This document shows positions 1-7,015 of a DNA stretch of 15,750 nt, one piece after another. The stretch's first letter is position 1; every line of letters begins with the position of its first letter. This DNA comes from Methanocellales archaeon (GTDB taxonomy: Archaea > Halobacteriota > UBA148 > JAJOKI01): assembly GCA_021129915.1 (NCBI GenBank), contig JAJOKI010000047.1, positions 1 through 15,750 of the forward strand, in the 5' to 3' direction. The notes under the pieces are model-generated. The model searched no databases. It saw nothing but the letters and a program-made list of their open reading frames with translations, and was not told the DNA's origin. The position numbers and the translations under genes are program-made.

Positions 1-123
1 GCTATCATCCTGTTAGGTAATAATAGTTTATCGTATCAGGCATGGGCAGTGTTAATTTAAGGATTTCTTAAAATGTAAAAACAGGTAGATAATAGGCGTT
101 TTGAAATCGTCATTTCTGCTTAA

Positions 124-153
124 GTTAACAGCACCAGTGCGGTTAACGGCACC
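124..153. repeat. Short direct repeat upstream of the EVE-like gene
   Basis: The 12-mer GTTAACAGCACC at 124-135 recurs as GTTAACGGCACC at 142-153, with one mismatch and an 18-base period. It lies just upstream of a TATA-like element and of a small AT-rich gene. It may be an operator or an insertion scar. Nothing in the sequence decides between these, and chance cannot be excluded for so short a repeat. Confidence 0.35.
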
Positions 154-162
154 TTTAAATAA
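153..162 (+). promoter_or_regulatory. Candidate TATA box for the EVE-like gene
   Basis: CTTTAAATAA lies about 35-43 bases before the ATG at 196. An archaeal transcript starting about 25 bases downstream would have a very short leader. The A/T core is preceded by a C-rich step (GGCACC), not a classic BRE, so the call is tentative. Confidence 0.4.
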
Positions 163-195
163 ATGAAGACAAATTGACTTATTGGGTGTTAGGAA

Positions 196-696
196 ATGAA
201 ACTTGAAGATTTGCTTTCCGAAAAAGGCCTGAACTATTTTTATATTATGCATCTGAGCTATAATGGAGATGAAAGAGAAAGGCTTTGGAACTATGCCAAA
301 GAAAATAATTGTATAGGTCTTGATTATCCCGATGTTGTAATAGACGACTGGAATGAAATTCCAGAAGCTGATAAAGAGTTACTTCAACTTTCACCCATTT
401 GGGTTAAGCAATTTGATAGATTCTGCAATGAAATGACAGTTGGTGACATCGTATTAGTGTTGAGCGGCTGGGATTCGCTTCTTGGCATTGCTGAAATCAA
501 GAATCGCTATCGATATGATAAAAATCTTTCACGAAAACGAGACTTCTTCGACCACGTGAGACCAGTTCGATGGATCATAAAATACGAATATGATGATCGC
601 TTTACACTACCCTCACGCATTGTGTTCAACAATACTTTGAGTAGGGTTGGACCCAATAGCCCCCGTTGGTCAATTTTGACGAACTTAAACATCTAA
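196..696 (+). CDS. Small EVE/PUA-like domain protein, probably frameshifted near its C-terminus
   Basis: Predicted 166 residues. The centre (around residues 75-125) reads like the beta-barrel core of EVE/PUA-like domains: a W..QF....M..GDIVLVLSGW strand pair, then GIAEI, then an aromatic- and basic-rich HVRPVRW segment. EVE-type folds read modified bases in DNA or RNA and often occur in restriction or RNA-modification contexts, so modified nucleic acid binding is an inference from resemblance only. The start is ATG 196 with a weak upstream AGGA. The last in-frame codons (TNLNI) look unlike the rest. One base back, the frame from 675 runs to a TGA at 744-746 and encodes a charged helix-like tail (FDELKHLKAERPKREP...). 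A lost T in the T-run at 674-677 would explain this. The gene is clearly more AT-rich than the neighbouring operons, which suits recent acquisition. No neighbouring restriction genes are visible. Confidence 0.55.
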   Translation: MKLEDLLSEKGLNYFYIMHLSYNGDERERLWNYAKENNCIGLDYPDVVIDDWNEIPEADKELLQLSPIWVKQFDRFCNEMTVGDIVLVLSGWDSLLGIAEIKNRYRYDKNLSRKRDFFDHVRPVRWIIKYEYDDRFTLPSRIVFNNTLSRVGPNSPRWSILTNLNI

Positions 697-760
697 AAGC
701 CGAACGACCAAAAAGAGAACCTATATTCCTATCCCTAATAAGTTGACAGTGGTAGTGCAA

Positions 761-1639
761 TCATGTCTTCCGTTTCATATCCGACAGTCTTTTGACCGCA
801 TCCATGTCAGCATCTCCGCATTCCAGCTCAACTAAATCGAGGAGTTTTTCGCCCTCTTTAGTCCTTATCAACATGGTGCTCCACCCTTCTGGTGAGCCGA
901 CCGAGCCCACTGAAATGTCAGCATGATAAGCGCTAAAATCACGACAGTGCTTACACGATGGGCGTGCATGTCCTTTGATATCCTTTATCGGGACACGATG
1001 CTCTTTATCTGCATATGCCACGAATTTCCCCTTGTCAAAGTCCATCTTATGCACGTCGCGGATGTCAACTCCAAGACCGGATACGAATTCGCACAAGCCG
1101 TGTGTGAAGCTCGACATGCAGAAAAGCCCTATAATCGCAACTATTTTTTTTTCATTGAGCAGTCGGGCGGAGTGAACCTGACATGGTACACCTGTTATCG
1201 CGATTCTCTCATATTTCTCCATGGCATCTTTAACCAAGGAGAGAACAGGGGCATGAGTATATTTTGTTCCACTCGTCTTTGCAACATCCTGGGCATCGGT
1301 TATCAGAATGGGCGTTGCCCGCCACATGTCATCCCTGCCCACGCCTATCGCACAGTCTATATACCCTTCTGCGAGCAACGACCTGAGAATTCCACTGACG
1401 GCGGCGCCATCCTGTCCCTGCATATCGCTTCTGCCAGCGCACGCGCGCAGCACATTATCGAACTCGTTTTCTGGAAATCCATCGATCACTGGACATGTCA
1501 TGGAGCATACATCGCACTCTGTGCATTCGTCGCCGATGACGGCACGCTCTTTGACAGTAACGGCATCTATGGGACAGACCACCACACAGCCCCCACAGCC
1601 TGTGCATTTGCCGGCGTCGATGATTTCTCGTATCTTCAT
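761..1639 (-). CDS. FrhB-family F420-dependent oxidoreductase with two N-terminal [4Fe-4S] motifs
   Basis: About 292 residues from ATG 1639 (a GTG at 1645 is possible). The N-terminus is a bacterial-type 2x[4Fe-4S] ferredoxin domain, with C12, C15, C18, C22 and C39, C42, C45, C49. It is followed by an FrhB domain: a DGAAVSGILRSLL segment, a SGTKYTHAP segment and an ITGVPCQVHSARLL motif. Further cysteines (SCKHCRDFS) sit towards the end. FrhB-type proteins bind FAD and move electrons between coenzyme F420 and iron-sulfur partners; relatives include FrhB, FpoF and FqoF. Length and order fit this group, but no hydrogenase or Fpo subunit is adjacent, so the partner and physiological reaction are unknown. 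The gene is last in the trm56 to tfe operon and its ATG overlaps the tfe stop (ATGA). It probably acts in the cytoplasm; no signal or membrane segment is visible. Confidence 0.85.
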   Translation of the reverse strand: MKIREIIDAGKCTGCGGCVVVCPIDAVTVKERAVIGDECTECDVCSMTCPVIDGFPENEFDNVLRACAGRSDMQGQDGAAVSGILRSLLAEGYIDCAIGVGRDDMWRATPILITDAQDVAKTSGTKYTHAPVLSLVKDAMEKYERIAITGVPCQVHSARLLNEKKIVAIIGLFCMSSFTHGLCEFVSGLGVDIRDVHKMDFDKGKFVAYADKEHRVPIKDIKGHARPSCKHCRDFSAYHADISVGSVGSPEGWSTMLIRTKEGEKLLDLVELECGDADMDAVKRLSDMKRKT

Positions 1640-2145
1640 GCACACGCCGCCTCTATTTCAGCAATCCGTTTTTCGAGCGCGGTTATGACATTGGCATTAT
1701 CTTCAAACTCGAGCTGCGCACCACAAAATGGACATGCAAAATTTGTCTCTGCCGCCAAATCGAATAAAAACCGCCCACAACCATCAGTACATATGTAGAA
1801 CATGTTTCCTTTTTCTGATGCCAGTCTTTTCTGAAGGTTATTTAACAATTTTCGCATTTCCAACTCCATGACCTGTTCGAGATTATGTAAATCGACATGC
1901 CATAGGTATGTAAGCCATCCACTGTCCTTATTCCGCTCCCGCCGATATTCTGCCAATCGATTCTCATACAGGATGAATAGGGCTCGTCTAACTAAATTTA
2001 AGACTACGCCTGTTGTTTTCGATATTTCCTCATCGGTAACTTCACCCTCGGGCATCTTTTCGACCATTGGGATGCCCTCTTCTCCAATCAGTTTTGTGAG
2101 ATATGCGCGAGTTACTGCGTTTTTCAAAGATATCAAATCAACCAC
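1636..2145 (-). CDS. tfe: Transcription initiation factor E, alpha subunit (TFE)
   Basis: About 169 residues, the normal length for archaeal TFE. TFE stabilises the open complex of archaeal RNA polymerase with TBP and TFB. The N-terminal winged helix (roughly residues 10-85) contains GEVTDEEISKTTGVVLNLVRRALFILY split over helices and the wing YRRERNKDSGWLTYLW. A basic helical linker follows (about 85-112). The C-terminal zinc ribbon has C119, C123, C138 and C141. The start shown is GTG 2145. A TTG at 2136 is an alternative because an AGGTGG ribosome site lies a few bases before it. The N-terminal MVDL resembles what I recall of Methanosarcina TFE, which favours GTG. The gene sits 35 bases after the ATP-grasp gene and overlaps the FrhB-like gene by four bases. 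Identity is secure; only the start is uncertain. Confidence 0.93.
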   Translation of the reverse strand: MVDLISLKNAVTRAYLTKLIGEEGIPMVEKMPEGEVTDEEISKTTGVVLNLVRRALFILYENRLAEYRRERNKDSGWLTYLWHVDLHNLEQVMELEMRKLLNNLQKRLASEKGNMFYICTDGCGRFLFDLAAETNFACPFCGAQLEFEDNANVITALEKRIAEIEAACA

Positions 2146-2180
2146 CTAATTACTCTTTATTGCTATATGCCTAAATAGCT

Positions 2181-3281
2181 TTAAACTTGTTCATGTCCCG
2201 AGGGGATACATGGGGATTGCGCCTTTATCATCAGCGCCTTTTTCATCACAGCATGAAGTGCGCTCTTCCTGTCGATACCCGTTCCAAGAGCAGTGGCGAT
2301 GGGGTCTCCAGCACATATTTTACTTCCGATATGTGGAACGTCTACTATCCCGTCGATGTCCAAGCTCGCCCTGACGGTCATATCATCCGCGGCAAAGACC
2401 ACCGTCTTAGCGGCAAAGCATCGTGCCTTTACATTCCGCTTCAATACGCCCGATATCGCCCGCACATGGGCATCGAACAGATTAATACCGGTGGCAAGTT
2501 CGACCGTATCTAGGCTGCCCTGAAACCTCGGATTCACCTCAAGTACGATCGGTCCGTCCTTTGTGATTATAAAGTCGACACCATTCGAGCCGATCAGTCC
2601 CAGATGGAGTATTATTTCCTCTGCAATTTGACGCATTTCATCATCGTGTTCATTATTAAAAGGAGTGATATTGCCACAATAGCGAAACGGACACATCGCT
2701 CCCAACCAGGGTACTCCTATCAACTGCTCGTTTACAGCCAACGACATGGCATCATCCTCGGTGGACAGTACTGAAACGCTGGCAAAATTGCCCATCAGGC
2801 ATTCCTGCGCTATATAATCTGGAGGGGCGTCTCCTTCATGAATAATTTGACACAAGCGCCCGCCCCTACCTTGTTTTGGCTTTATGATGGCTGGATACTC
2901 GATATTTCCATTGGTGTAAATGCGCGGATGGGGTATGCCCAATTTATTTAGCGCTTTTGCCAACCATTCTTTATCGGATACCCTATTTGCTACAGCCGGG
3001 TCGTTGCCCAATAATATCTTTTCAGATAGATTCACATTCCTTGTTTCGAAACCCGTACCCAATACCACCGCATCCACGTCAAACGTCTTTAGATACTCAT
3101 TCAGCTTCGAATCCGATATATCGCAGTGCGAATCTAAAACGGTCACTCCATCGACACATCGCCTGAGGTCCACGTTTCCAAAGCGGTCGATGACGTGAAC
3201 GGTGTATCCCGCTCTTTTTGCCGAACAAGCGATATGGCGCGTACTGTTTCCTATAATGAGTATCCGCCGTATATCATTCAT
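2181..3281 (-). CDS. ATP-grasp family ligase (COG2232-like), substrate unknown
   Basis: Predicted 366 residues. A Rossmann-like N-terminal segment (IIGNSTRHIACSAKRAGY, residues 9-26) is followed by an ATP-grasp fold. The nucleotide loop is IIKPKQGRGGR (132-142). The acidic metal-binding region is NGVDFI...VLEVNPRFQGSLD, with D236, E248 and N250 as likely Mg-ATP ligands. ATP-grasp enzymes join a carboxylate to an amine or thiol through an acyl-phosphate. This one resembles the archaeal group called predicted ATP-dependent carboligases, for which I know no firmly established substrate. Its ATG overlaps the end of trm56 by eight bases, so the two are almost certainly translated from one message, and tfe follows. 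It is not a biotin carboxylase: no biotin partner or carboxyltransferase is nearby. A role in cofactor or amino-acid conjugation is plausible but unproven. Confidence 0.8.
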   Translation of the reverse strand: MNDIRRILIIGNSTRHIACSAKRAGYTVHVIDRFGNVDLRRCVDGVTVLDSHCDISDSKLNEYLKTFDVDAVVLGTGFETRNVNLSEKILLGNDPAVANRVSDKEWLAKALNKLGIPHPRIYTNGNIEYPAIIKPKQGRGGRLCQIIHEGDAPPDYIAQECLMGNFASVSVLSTEDDAMSLAVNEQLIGVPWLGAMCPFRYCGNITPFNNEHDDEMRQIAEEIILHLGLIGSNGVDFIITKDGPIVLEVNPRFQGSLDTVELATGINLFDAHVRAISGVLKRNVKARCFAAKTVVFAADDMTVRASLDIDGIVDVPHIGSKICAGDPIATALGTGIDRKSALHAVMKKALMIKAQSPCIPSGHEQV

Positions 3282-3807
3282 GAGAAACCCTGCGCACTTC
3301 TTTATTTCTCTCCCTTGGAACGACCTGGAGTTCTCCGCCCTTAAAAACGCGACTTAACTCCCTCCCCTTATGTAGTCGATCCAGAAAAATTGCCAGTGCC
3401 GCCACTTCAGAATGCGGCTGATTTCCTATCGCGATGTTCCAGTCTGCCATACCATAAATTTCAGCTGGAACTTTTTCAGCGCCAACTACGACCAAGATAT
3501 CTCCTGCTGCACGGACATCGTCGATAACATCCGGCAGATTGATGCCGTACATCGTGAGGTGGCAGACCTTTCCTCCGCGTCCCTTCCACTCTCTGACCTC
3601 GTCCTTCCACTTAATACCGCTTCTGACAAAAAACTTTTCGCCCCATCGCCTGGCAATGTCGTCTATGTTTTTTTCAATCGACATGTCTTGAGCCGCGATA
3701 AGCATGCCGTTTGCGCCAAATGCCCGTGCCGTCAGTCCGACATGCGTCGTCATACGTTGATCGCGCTCTGGCCTGTGTCCCAATCGAAGGACCACTATTT
3801 GCCTCAT
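3274..3807 (-). CDS. trm56: tRNA (cytidine(56)-2'-O)-methyltransferase, SPOUT family
   Basis: 177 residues from ATG 3807. I chose this start because AAGGATG lies five bases upstream and because MRQIVVLRLGHRPERD is where the conserved family sequence begins; an open frame extends to 3900 but has no homologous look. aTrm56 methylates the 2'-hydroxyl of C56 in the T-loop of archaeal tRNAs using SAM. Diagnostic motifs are LGHRPERDQRMTTHVGLTAR near the N-terminus, HLTMYG in the middle, and the knot-forming VVVGAEKVPAEIY and NIAIGNQPHSEVAALAIFLDRL near the C-terminus (the deep trefoil knot that binds SAM). It is first in the minus-strand operon and diverges from the citrate-synthase-like gene across a 62-base gap. 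The association of this gene with tfe is one I recognise from other archaea. Confidence 0.9.
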   Translation of the reverse strand: MRQIVVLRLGHRPERDQRMTTHVGLTARAFGANGMLIAAQDMSIEKNIDDIARRWGEKFFVRSGIKWKDEVREWKGRGGKVCHLTMYGINLPDVIDDVRAAGDILVVVGAEKVPAEIYGMADWNIAIGNQPHSEVAALAIFLDRLHKGRELSRVFKGGELQVVPRERNKEVRRVSHE

Positions 3808-3869
3808 GAACATCCTTATACACATCACCTTAGTTAATTTTATGTGCATTCTAAGGTAATTGTGATGAG
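3808..3869. promoter_or_regulatory. Divergent promoter region with a 7-bp inverted repeat
   Basis: The 62 bases separate the starts of trm56 (minus) and the citrate-synthase-like gene (plus). ACCTTAG at 3827-3833 and CTAAGGT at 3851-3857 are perfect inverted repeats 24 bases apart centre to centre, with an A/T-rich spacer. The arms could bind a dimeric regulator. They also resemble ribosome-binding sequence (AAGGT) on each strand, which may be all they are. No clean TATA box stands out. Confidence 0.4.
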
Positions 3870-5150
3870 ATGATGTACAGAACATATGAGGATATGCCAA
3901 AAATCAAGTTACCAGGCGATGTCGAGGTTAAAATAAGCGATAGTACCATACGTGATGGTGCGCAAATGCCGGGCATCGTGTTTAAGACATCCCATAAACT
4001 GAGGGTGTATGAATGGCTGCACGAAATCGGTATCGAGAAAATCGAAACATTCCTATATAACAAACGGGACCGCGTCGCAGCCAGAGAAATGCTGGACCGA
4101 GGCTATGAGCATCCGGAAGTCACAGCGTGGGCGCGGGCAGCTACAGCAGATATCGATTTAGCCCTAAATATGGACGGCATCGAAGAAATCGGGATATTGA
4201 TGTCCGTCTCGGATGTACACATCTTCGACAAGATGGGTTTTAAAAATAGGGAAGAGGCGGAAGACAAATATTTAGCTGCGCTGGACTATGCGATTGGTCA
4301 CGGTCTAAAAGCCAGGTGTCATTTCGAAGACATCACAAGGGCAGATATGGCTGGATTTGTGGTTCCACTTGTCGAGCAGATTATAGAAAGGTCACCTGAT
4401 ACCCTTATTCGAATTTGTGATACGCTAAACCTTGGAATGCCATTTCCCGAGATAGATATGCCATATGGGATTCCGAATATAATCAAGCGCCTTAAAGATG
4501 CAGGGGTTGTAAACATAGAAACACACATCCACGATGACTTCGGTCTCGGTATAGCCAATACATTGGCTGGATACTGGTATGGCGCCAATTGGTCAAATCT
4601 GACATTTTTGGGCATAGGCGAAAGAGCTGGCAATGCAGAATTGGAGAAAATATTGTTGTTTCTGGCATACCGTGTTGAGGGTTTTCAGAAATACAACCTC
4701 AAATGCCTTGTAGAATTTGCGAGATATATGGAGAAAGAAGTTGGAATCAGGGTTCCCAGAAATAAGGCAGTAGTCGGCAGGAACATGTTTGCCCACGAAA
4801 GTGGCATCCACACAGCAGGAGTTATCAAGAATCCATTTACATATGAGCCATTTCCACCAGCATTGATTGGTGGAAAGCGGGAATTGTTAATAGGAGATTC
4901 CTCTGGAACTGAAGTAATACGAATGAAGGTCGAAGAGACCCTGTCCGAACTGATGCATGTTAAGGCGAAAGTGGACAAAAATGATCCGCGCATAAAAGCC
5001 ATTCACCAGGATATTCAGAAACTGTATGACGATGAGGTCAGGCGCTCATGCATATCCGATGACGAGCTGAAGAGTTACGTTGAGAAGTACTTCATGTTCG
5101 AGCCCATCGTCAAAAAAGATGCCAGCAGAGACGGCGAAGATGTGGAGTAA
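3870..5150 (+). CDS. Re-citrate synthase-like enzyme (isopropylmalate/homocitrate synthase superfamily)
   Basis: 426 residues from ATG 3870, preceded by GTGATGAG; ATG 3873 is equally possible. A DRE-TIM metallolyase: SDSTIRDGAQ at residues 23-32 carries the catalytic Arg28-Asp29, THIH (H219, H221) binds the divalent metal, GERAGNAELE is at 250-259 and FAHESGIHTAGV at 307-318. The superfamily condenses acetyl-CoA with a 2-oxo acid. The RDGAQMPGIV signature and overall sequence match, from memory, the branch that includes the Clostridium kluyveri Re-citrate synthase, as opposed to LeuA, CimA or AksA. It lacks the LeuA regulatory domain. Isocitrate dehydrogenase follows on the same strand and an aconitase-family pair lies just beyond, so oxaloacetate plus acetyl-CoA to citrate is the best reading. 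Homocitrate synthase for coenzyme B or 2-isopropylmalate synthase are alternatives; the dehydrogenase next door argues against both. Confidence 0.8.
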   Translation: MMYRTYEDMPKIKLPGDVEVKISDSTIRDGAQMPGIVFKTSHKLRVYEWLHEIGIEKIETFLYNKRDRVAAREMLDRGYEHPEVTAWARAATADIDLALNMDGIEEIGILMSVSDVHIFDKMGFKNREEAEDKYLAALDYAIGHGLKARCHFEDITRADMAGFVVPLVEQIIERSPDTLIRICDTLNLGMPFPEIDMPYGIPNIIKRLKDAGVVNIETHIHDDFGLGIANTLAGYWYGANWSNLTFLGIGERAGNAELEKILLFLAYRVEGFQKYNLKCLVEFARYMEKEVGIRVPRNKAVVGRNMFAHESGIHTAGVIKNPFTYEPFPPALIGGKRELLIGDSSGTEVIRMKVEETLSELMHVKAKVDKNDPRIKAIHQDIQKLYDDEVRRSCISDDELKSYVEKYFMFEPIVKKDASRDGEDVE

Positions 5151-5370
5151 GCCATCCCACTCCCGCCTCTCAAGCTCCTTCGCGTTGCAGATATTTACTT
5201 CTTATACATATCTTCCCAGTAGCTAAGGCCACAATCCCTTTCTTATTGGTCTATGAAATATCAAATAATGAACTTTGTCTGAGGTGAGCAACTATACAAA
5301 CAATTACTAATAATAAAAAATACAAAAGATAGCAAAAGATAAGGATAGAGCAGGTCATCCATCTGGTTGA
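5151..5370 (+). other. Intergenic region upstream of the isocitrate dehydrogenase, with a short tandem repeat
   Basis: No gene is visible in these 220 bases. The second half is strongly A-rich (about 5290-5345) and holds CAAAAGATA twice, at 5323-5331 and 5333-5341. CTATACAAA near 5292 could be a TATA-like element giving a leader of roughly 45 bases. TCTTATACATATCTT near 5200-5214 is another candidate. The gap suggests that the dehydrogenase has its own promoter in addition to any read-through from the citrate-synthase-like gene. Confidence 0.4.
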
Positions 5371-6951
5371 ATGAGTGATAAGATGAATATGCAGAACAAT
5401 CGGAATGAAACAATCGCTACATCTACGGAGGCATCGGGCCCGGTACTGGGGTCTGTATCCAGTCCTGATCCCGTTCCCATACCTGTCGCAATGGGCGATG
5501 GGATAGGTCCGGAGATCATGGAAGCATGCCTCTACATCTTGAATGAGGGCGGGGCGCGGATTGAGCCGATATTTGTGGAGATTGGTGAGGAGGTATATCT
5601 CTCAGGGCACACATCAGGTATAACTGAGAAGACATGGGAGATTCTCAGGAAGCACAGGGTTTTTTATAAAGCACCGATTACGACTCCACAGGGTAGTGGA
5701 TACAAGAGCCTGAATGTCACTATCCGCAAGACGCTTGGGTTATATGCCAATCTACGCCCGGTCGTCAGCTATAATCCTTTCGTACCGATAAAGCATCCCG
5801 ATATGGATATCGTCGTCATTCGTGAGAATGAGGAGGATTTATACGCGGGGATAGAACATCAGCAGACGCCTGAGGTTGTTCAGTGCCTCAAGTTGATTTC
5901 ACGCCCTGGCTGTGAGCGTATAATACGCTTTGCATTTGAGTATGGGCGCGCATATGGCAGAAAGAGGGTTACATGCATGACGAAGGATAATATCATGAAG
6001 CTCACGGATGGGCTATTCCACAAGGTATTCGATGAGGTCGCGGTAGAGTATCCTGATATTGAGAGTGAGCACTGGCTCATAGATATAGGTACTGCAAAGC
6101 TGGCAGACAGACCTGATAGTTTTGATGTGCTCGTTATGCCGAATCTTTACGGCGATATCGTCTCCGATATGCTTGGTCAGATTGTCGGCTCTGTCGGACT
6201 CGCTCCTGGTGCGAATATAGGTGATGATTATGCGATGTTTGAGGCAATCCATGGCTCCGCGCCGCGCCATGCAGGCAAAGGCATAGCAAATCCCTCCGGG
6301 CTGCTACTTGCCGGCGTTATGATGCTGAATCATATTGGGCAGGCCAATGCGGCTGAACGGATTCACAATGCATGGCTCAAGACGATAGAGGATCGGGTAT
6401 GTACATATGATATTCTTCGCAAGGCAAGGGAGGCAAGTGCTGATGATGGGGATTACACAGAGGTCGGGACGGTGGAGTTTGCAGAGGCTGTCGTTGCGCG
6501 CCTTGGTAAAAAACCTGAGTATCTCAAGCCAGTCAGGTACAGTGGAAGGCCGATTATGCTCTCGAAACCTGTCTTGAAGGATGTGCGCGGGAAGAGGATG
6601 GAGCTTGATGGCGTTGATATCTTTATCAGGTCGGCTGAGCTATCGGCAGATGAGCTCGGACAGAAGCTTGAAGGGGCAGCAGGCGAGAAATTCAGGCTGA
6701 TTATGATATCTAATCGCGGTCAGAAGGTTTATCCTGGCGGTTATCCTGAGACTTTCTGCACCGACCACTGGCGATGCCGTTTCAAATTTATTGATAATGC
6801 CATCCCAGGTCATTCTGGGCATGCTGGTGGACACGCTGAGATACGGCGGCTACTGGGGCGGATTGAGGAGGATGGGCTTGAATGGATAAAGCTGGAGAAT
6901 CTTTATCTCATGGATGGTAAGCGAGCATATTCGCTGGGTCAGGGAGAATAA
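5371..6951 (+). CDS. icd: NADP-type isocitrate dehydrogenase with extra C-terminal domain (Thermus-like)
   Basis: 526 residues. Oxidative decarboxylation of isocitrate to 2-oxoglutarate. The substrate set is visible: S113, N115 and R119 in KSLNVTIRK, R129 in ANLRP, R151 and Y158 in RENEEDLYAG, K205, and D262/D266 in the YGDIVSD metal site. Ser113 and Asn115 mark isocitrate and not isopropylmalate. After HGSAP come R299-H300, basic where NAD-dependent relatives have Asp, so NADP is likely. Beyond residue ~400 lies an extra domain with MISNRGQKVYP and DHWRCRF segments. It closely parallels the Thermus thermophilus enzyme, which is about 496 residues; E. coli Icd lacks this domain. Residues 1-35 are a low-complexity extension rich in Ser, Thr and Pro, and the ATG lacks a good ribosome site, so the true start could be later. 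Glutamate is mostly GAG here (about 40 GAG to 7 GAA by hand), unlike the upstream gene, hinting at a different origin. Confidence 0.92.
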   Translation: MSDKMNMQNNRNETIATSTEASGPVLGSVSSPDPVPIPVAMGDGIGPEIMEACLYILNEGGARIEPIFVEIGEEVYLSGHTSGITEKTWEILRKHRVFYKAPITTPQGSGYKSLNVTIRKTLGLYANLRPVVSYNPFVPIKHPDMDIVVIRENEEDLYAGIEHQQTPEVVQCLKLISRPGCERIIRFAFEYGRAYGRKRVTCMTKDNIMKLTDGLFHKVFDEVAVEYPDIESEHWLIDIGTAKLADRPDSFDVLVMPNLYGDIVSDMLGQIVGSVGLAPGANIGDDYAMFEAIHGSAPRHAGKGIANPSGLLLAGVMMLNHIGQANAAERIHNAWLKTIEDRVCTYDILRKAREASADDGDYTEVGTVEFAEAVVARLGKKPEYLKPVRYSGRPIMLSKPVLKDVRGKRMELDGVDIFIRSAELSADELGQKLEGAAGEKFRLIMISNRGQKVYPGGYPETFCTDHWRCRFKFIDNAIPGHSGHAGGHAEIRRLLGRIEEDGLEWIKLENLYLMDGKRAYSLGQGE

Positions 6952-7015
6952 AGAGAGGATAGCCGCATCGACGAGTTCTGGTCCCACTCCATCGCCTCTA
7001 AATTACTGCCATTTT

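Noticed and set aside
674..680. Programmed -1 frameshift in the EVE-like gene
   Set aside because: The site is not an X-XXY-YYZ heptamer and no downstream stem or pseudoknot is apparent; a base loss is simpler.
923..1798. A 291-codon open frame on the plus strand opposite the FrhB-like and tfe genes
   Set aside because: It mirrors two well-supported genes on the other strand, shows no recognisable domain, and has no ribosome site.
3808..3900. Upstream in-frame extension of trm56 into the divergent gene
   Set aside because: It would overlap the citrate-synthase-like start, lacks family similarity, and ATG 3807 has a good ribosome site.
5323..5341. CAAAAGATA tandem pair as a CRISPR-like or regulatory array
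   Set aside because: Only two copies in an A-rich stretch, with no spacer-repeat pattern.
5371..6951. 3-isopropylmalate dehydrogenase or AksF
   Set aside because: Ser113/Asn115 and the extra C-terminal domain match isocitrate dehydrogenase; isopropylmalate and AksF enzymes are shorter and lack these residues.
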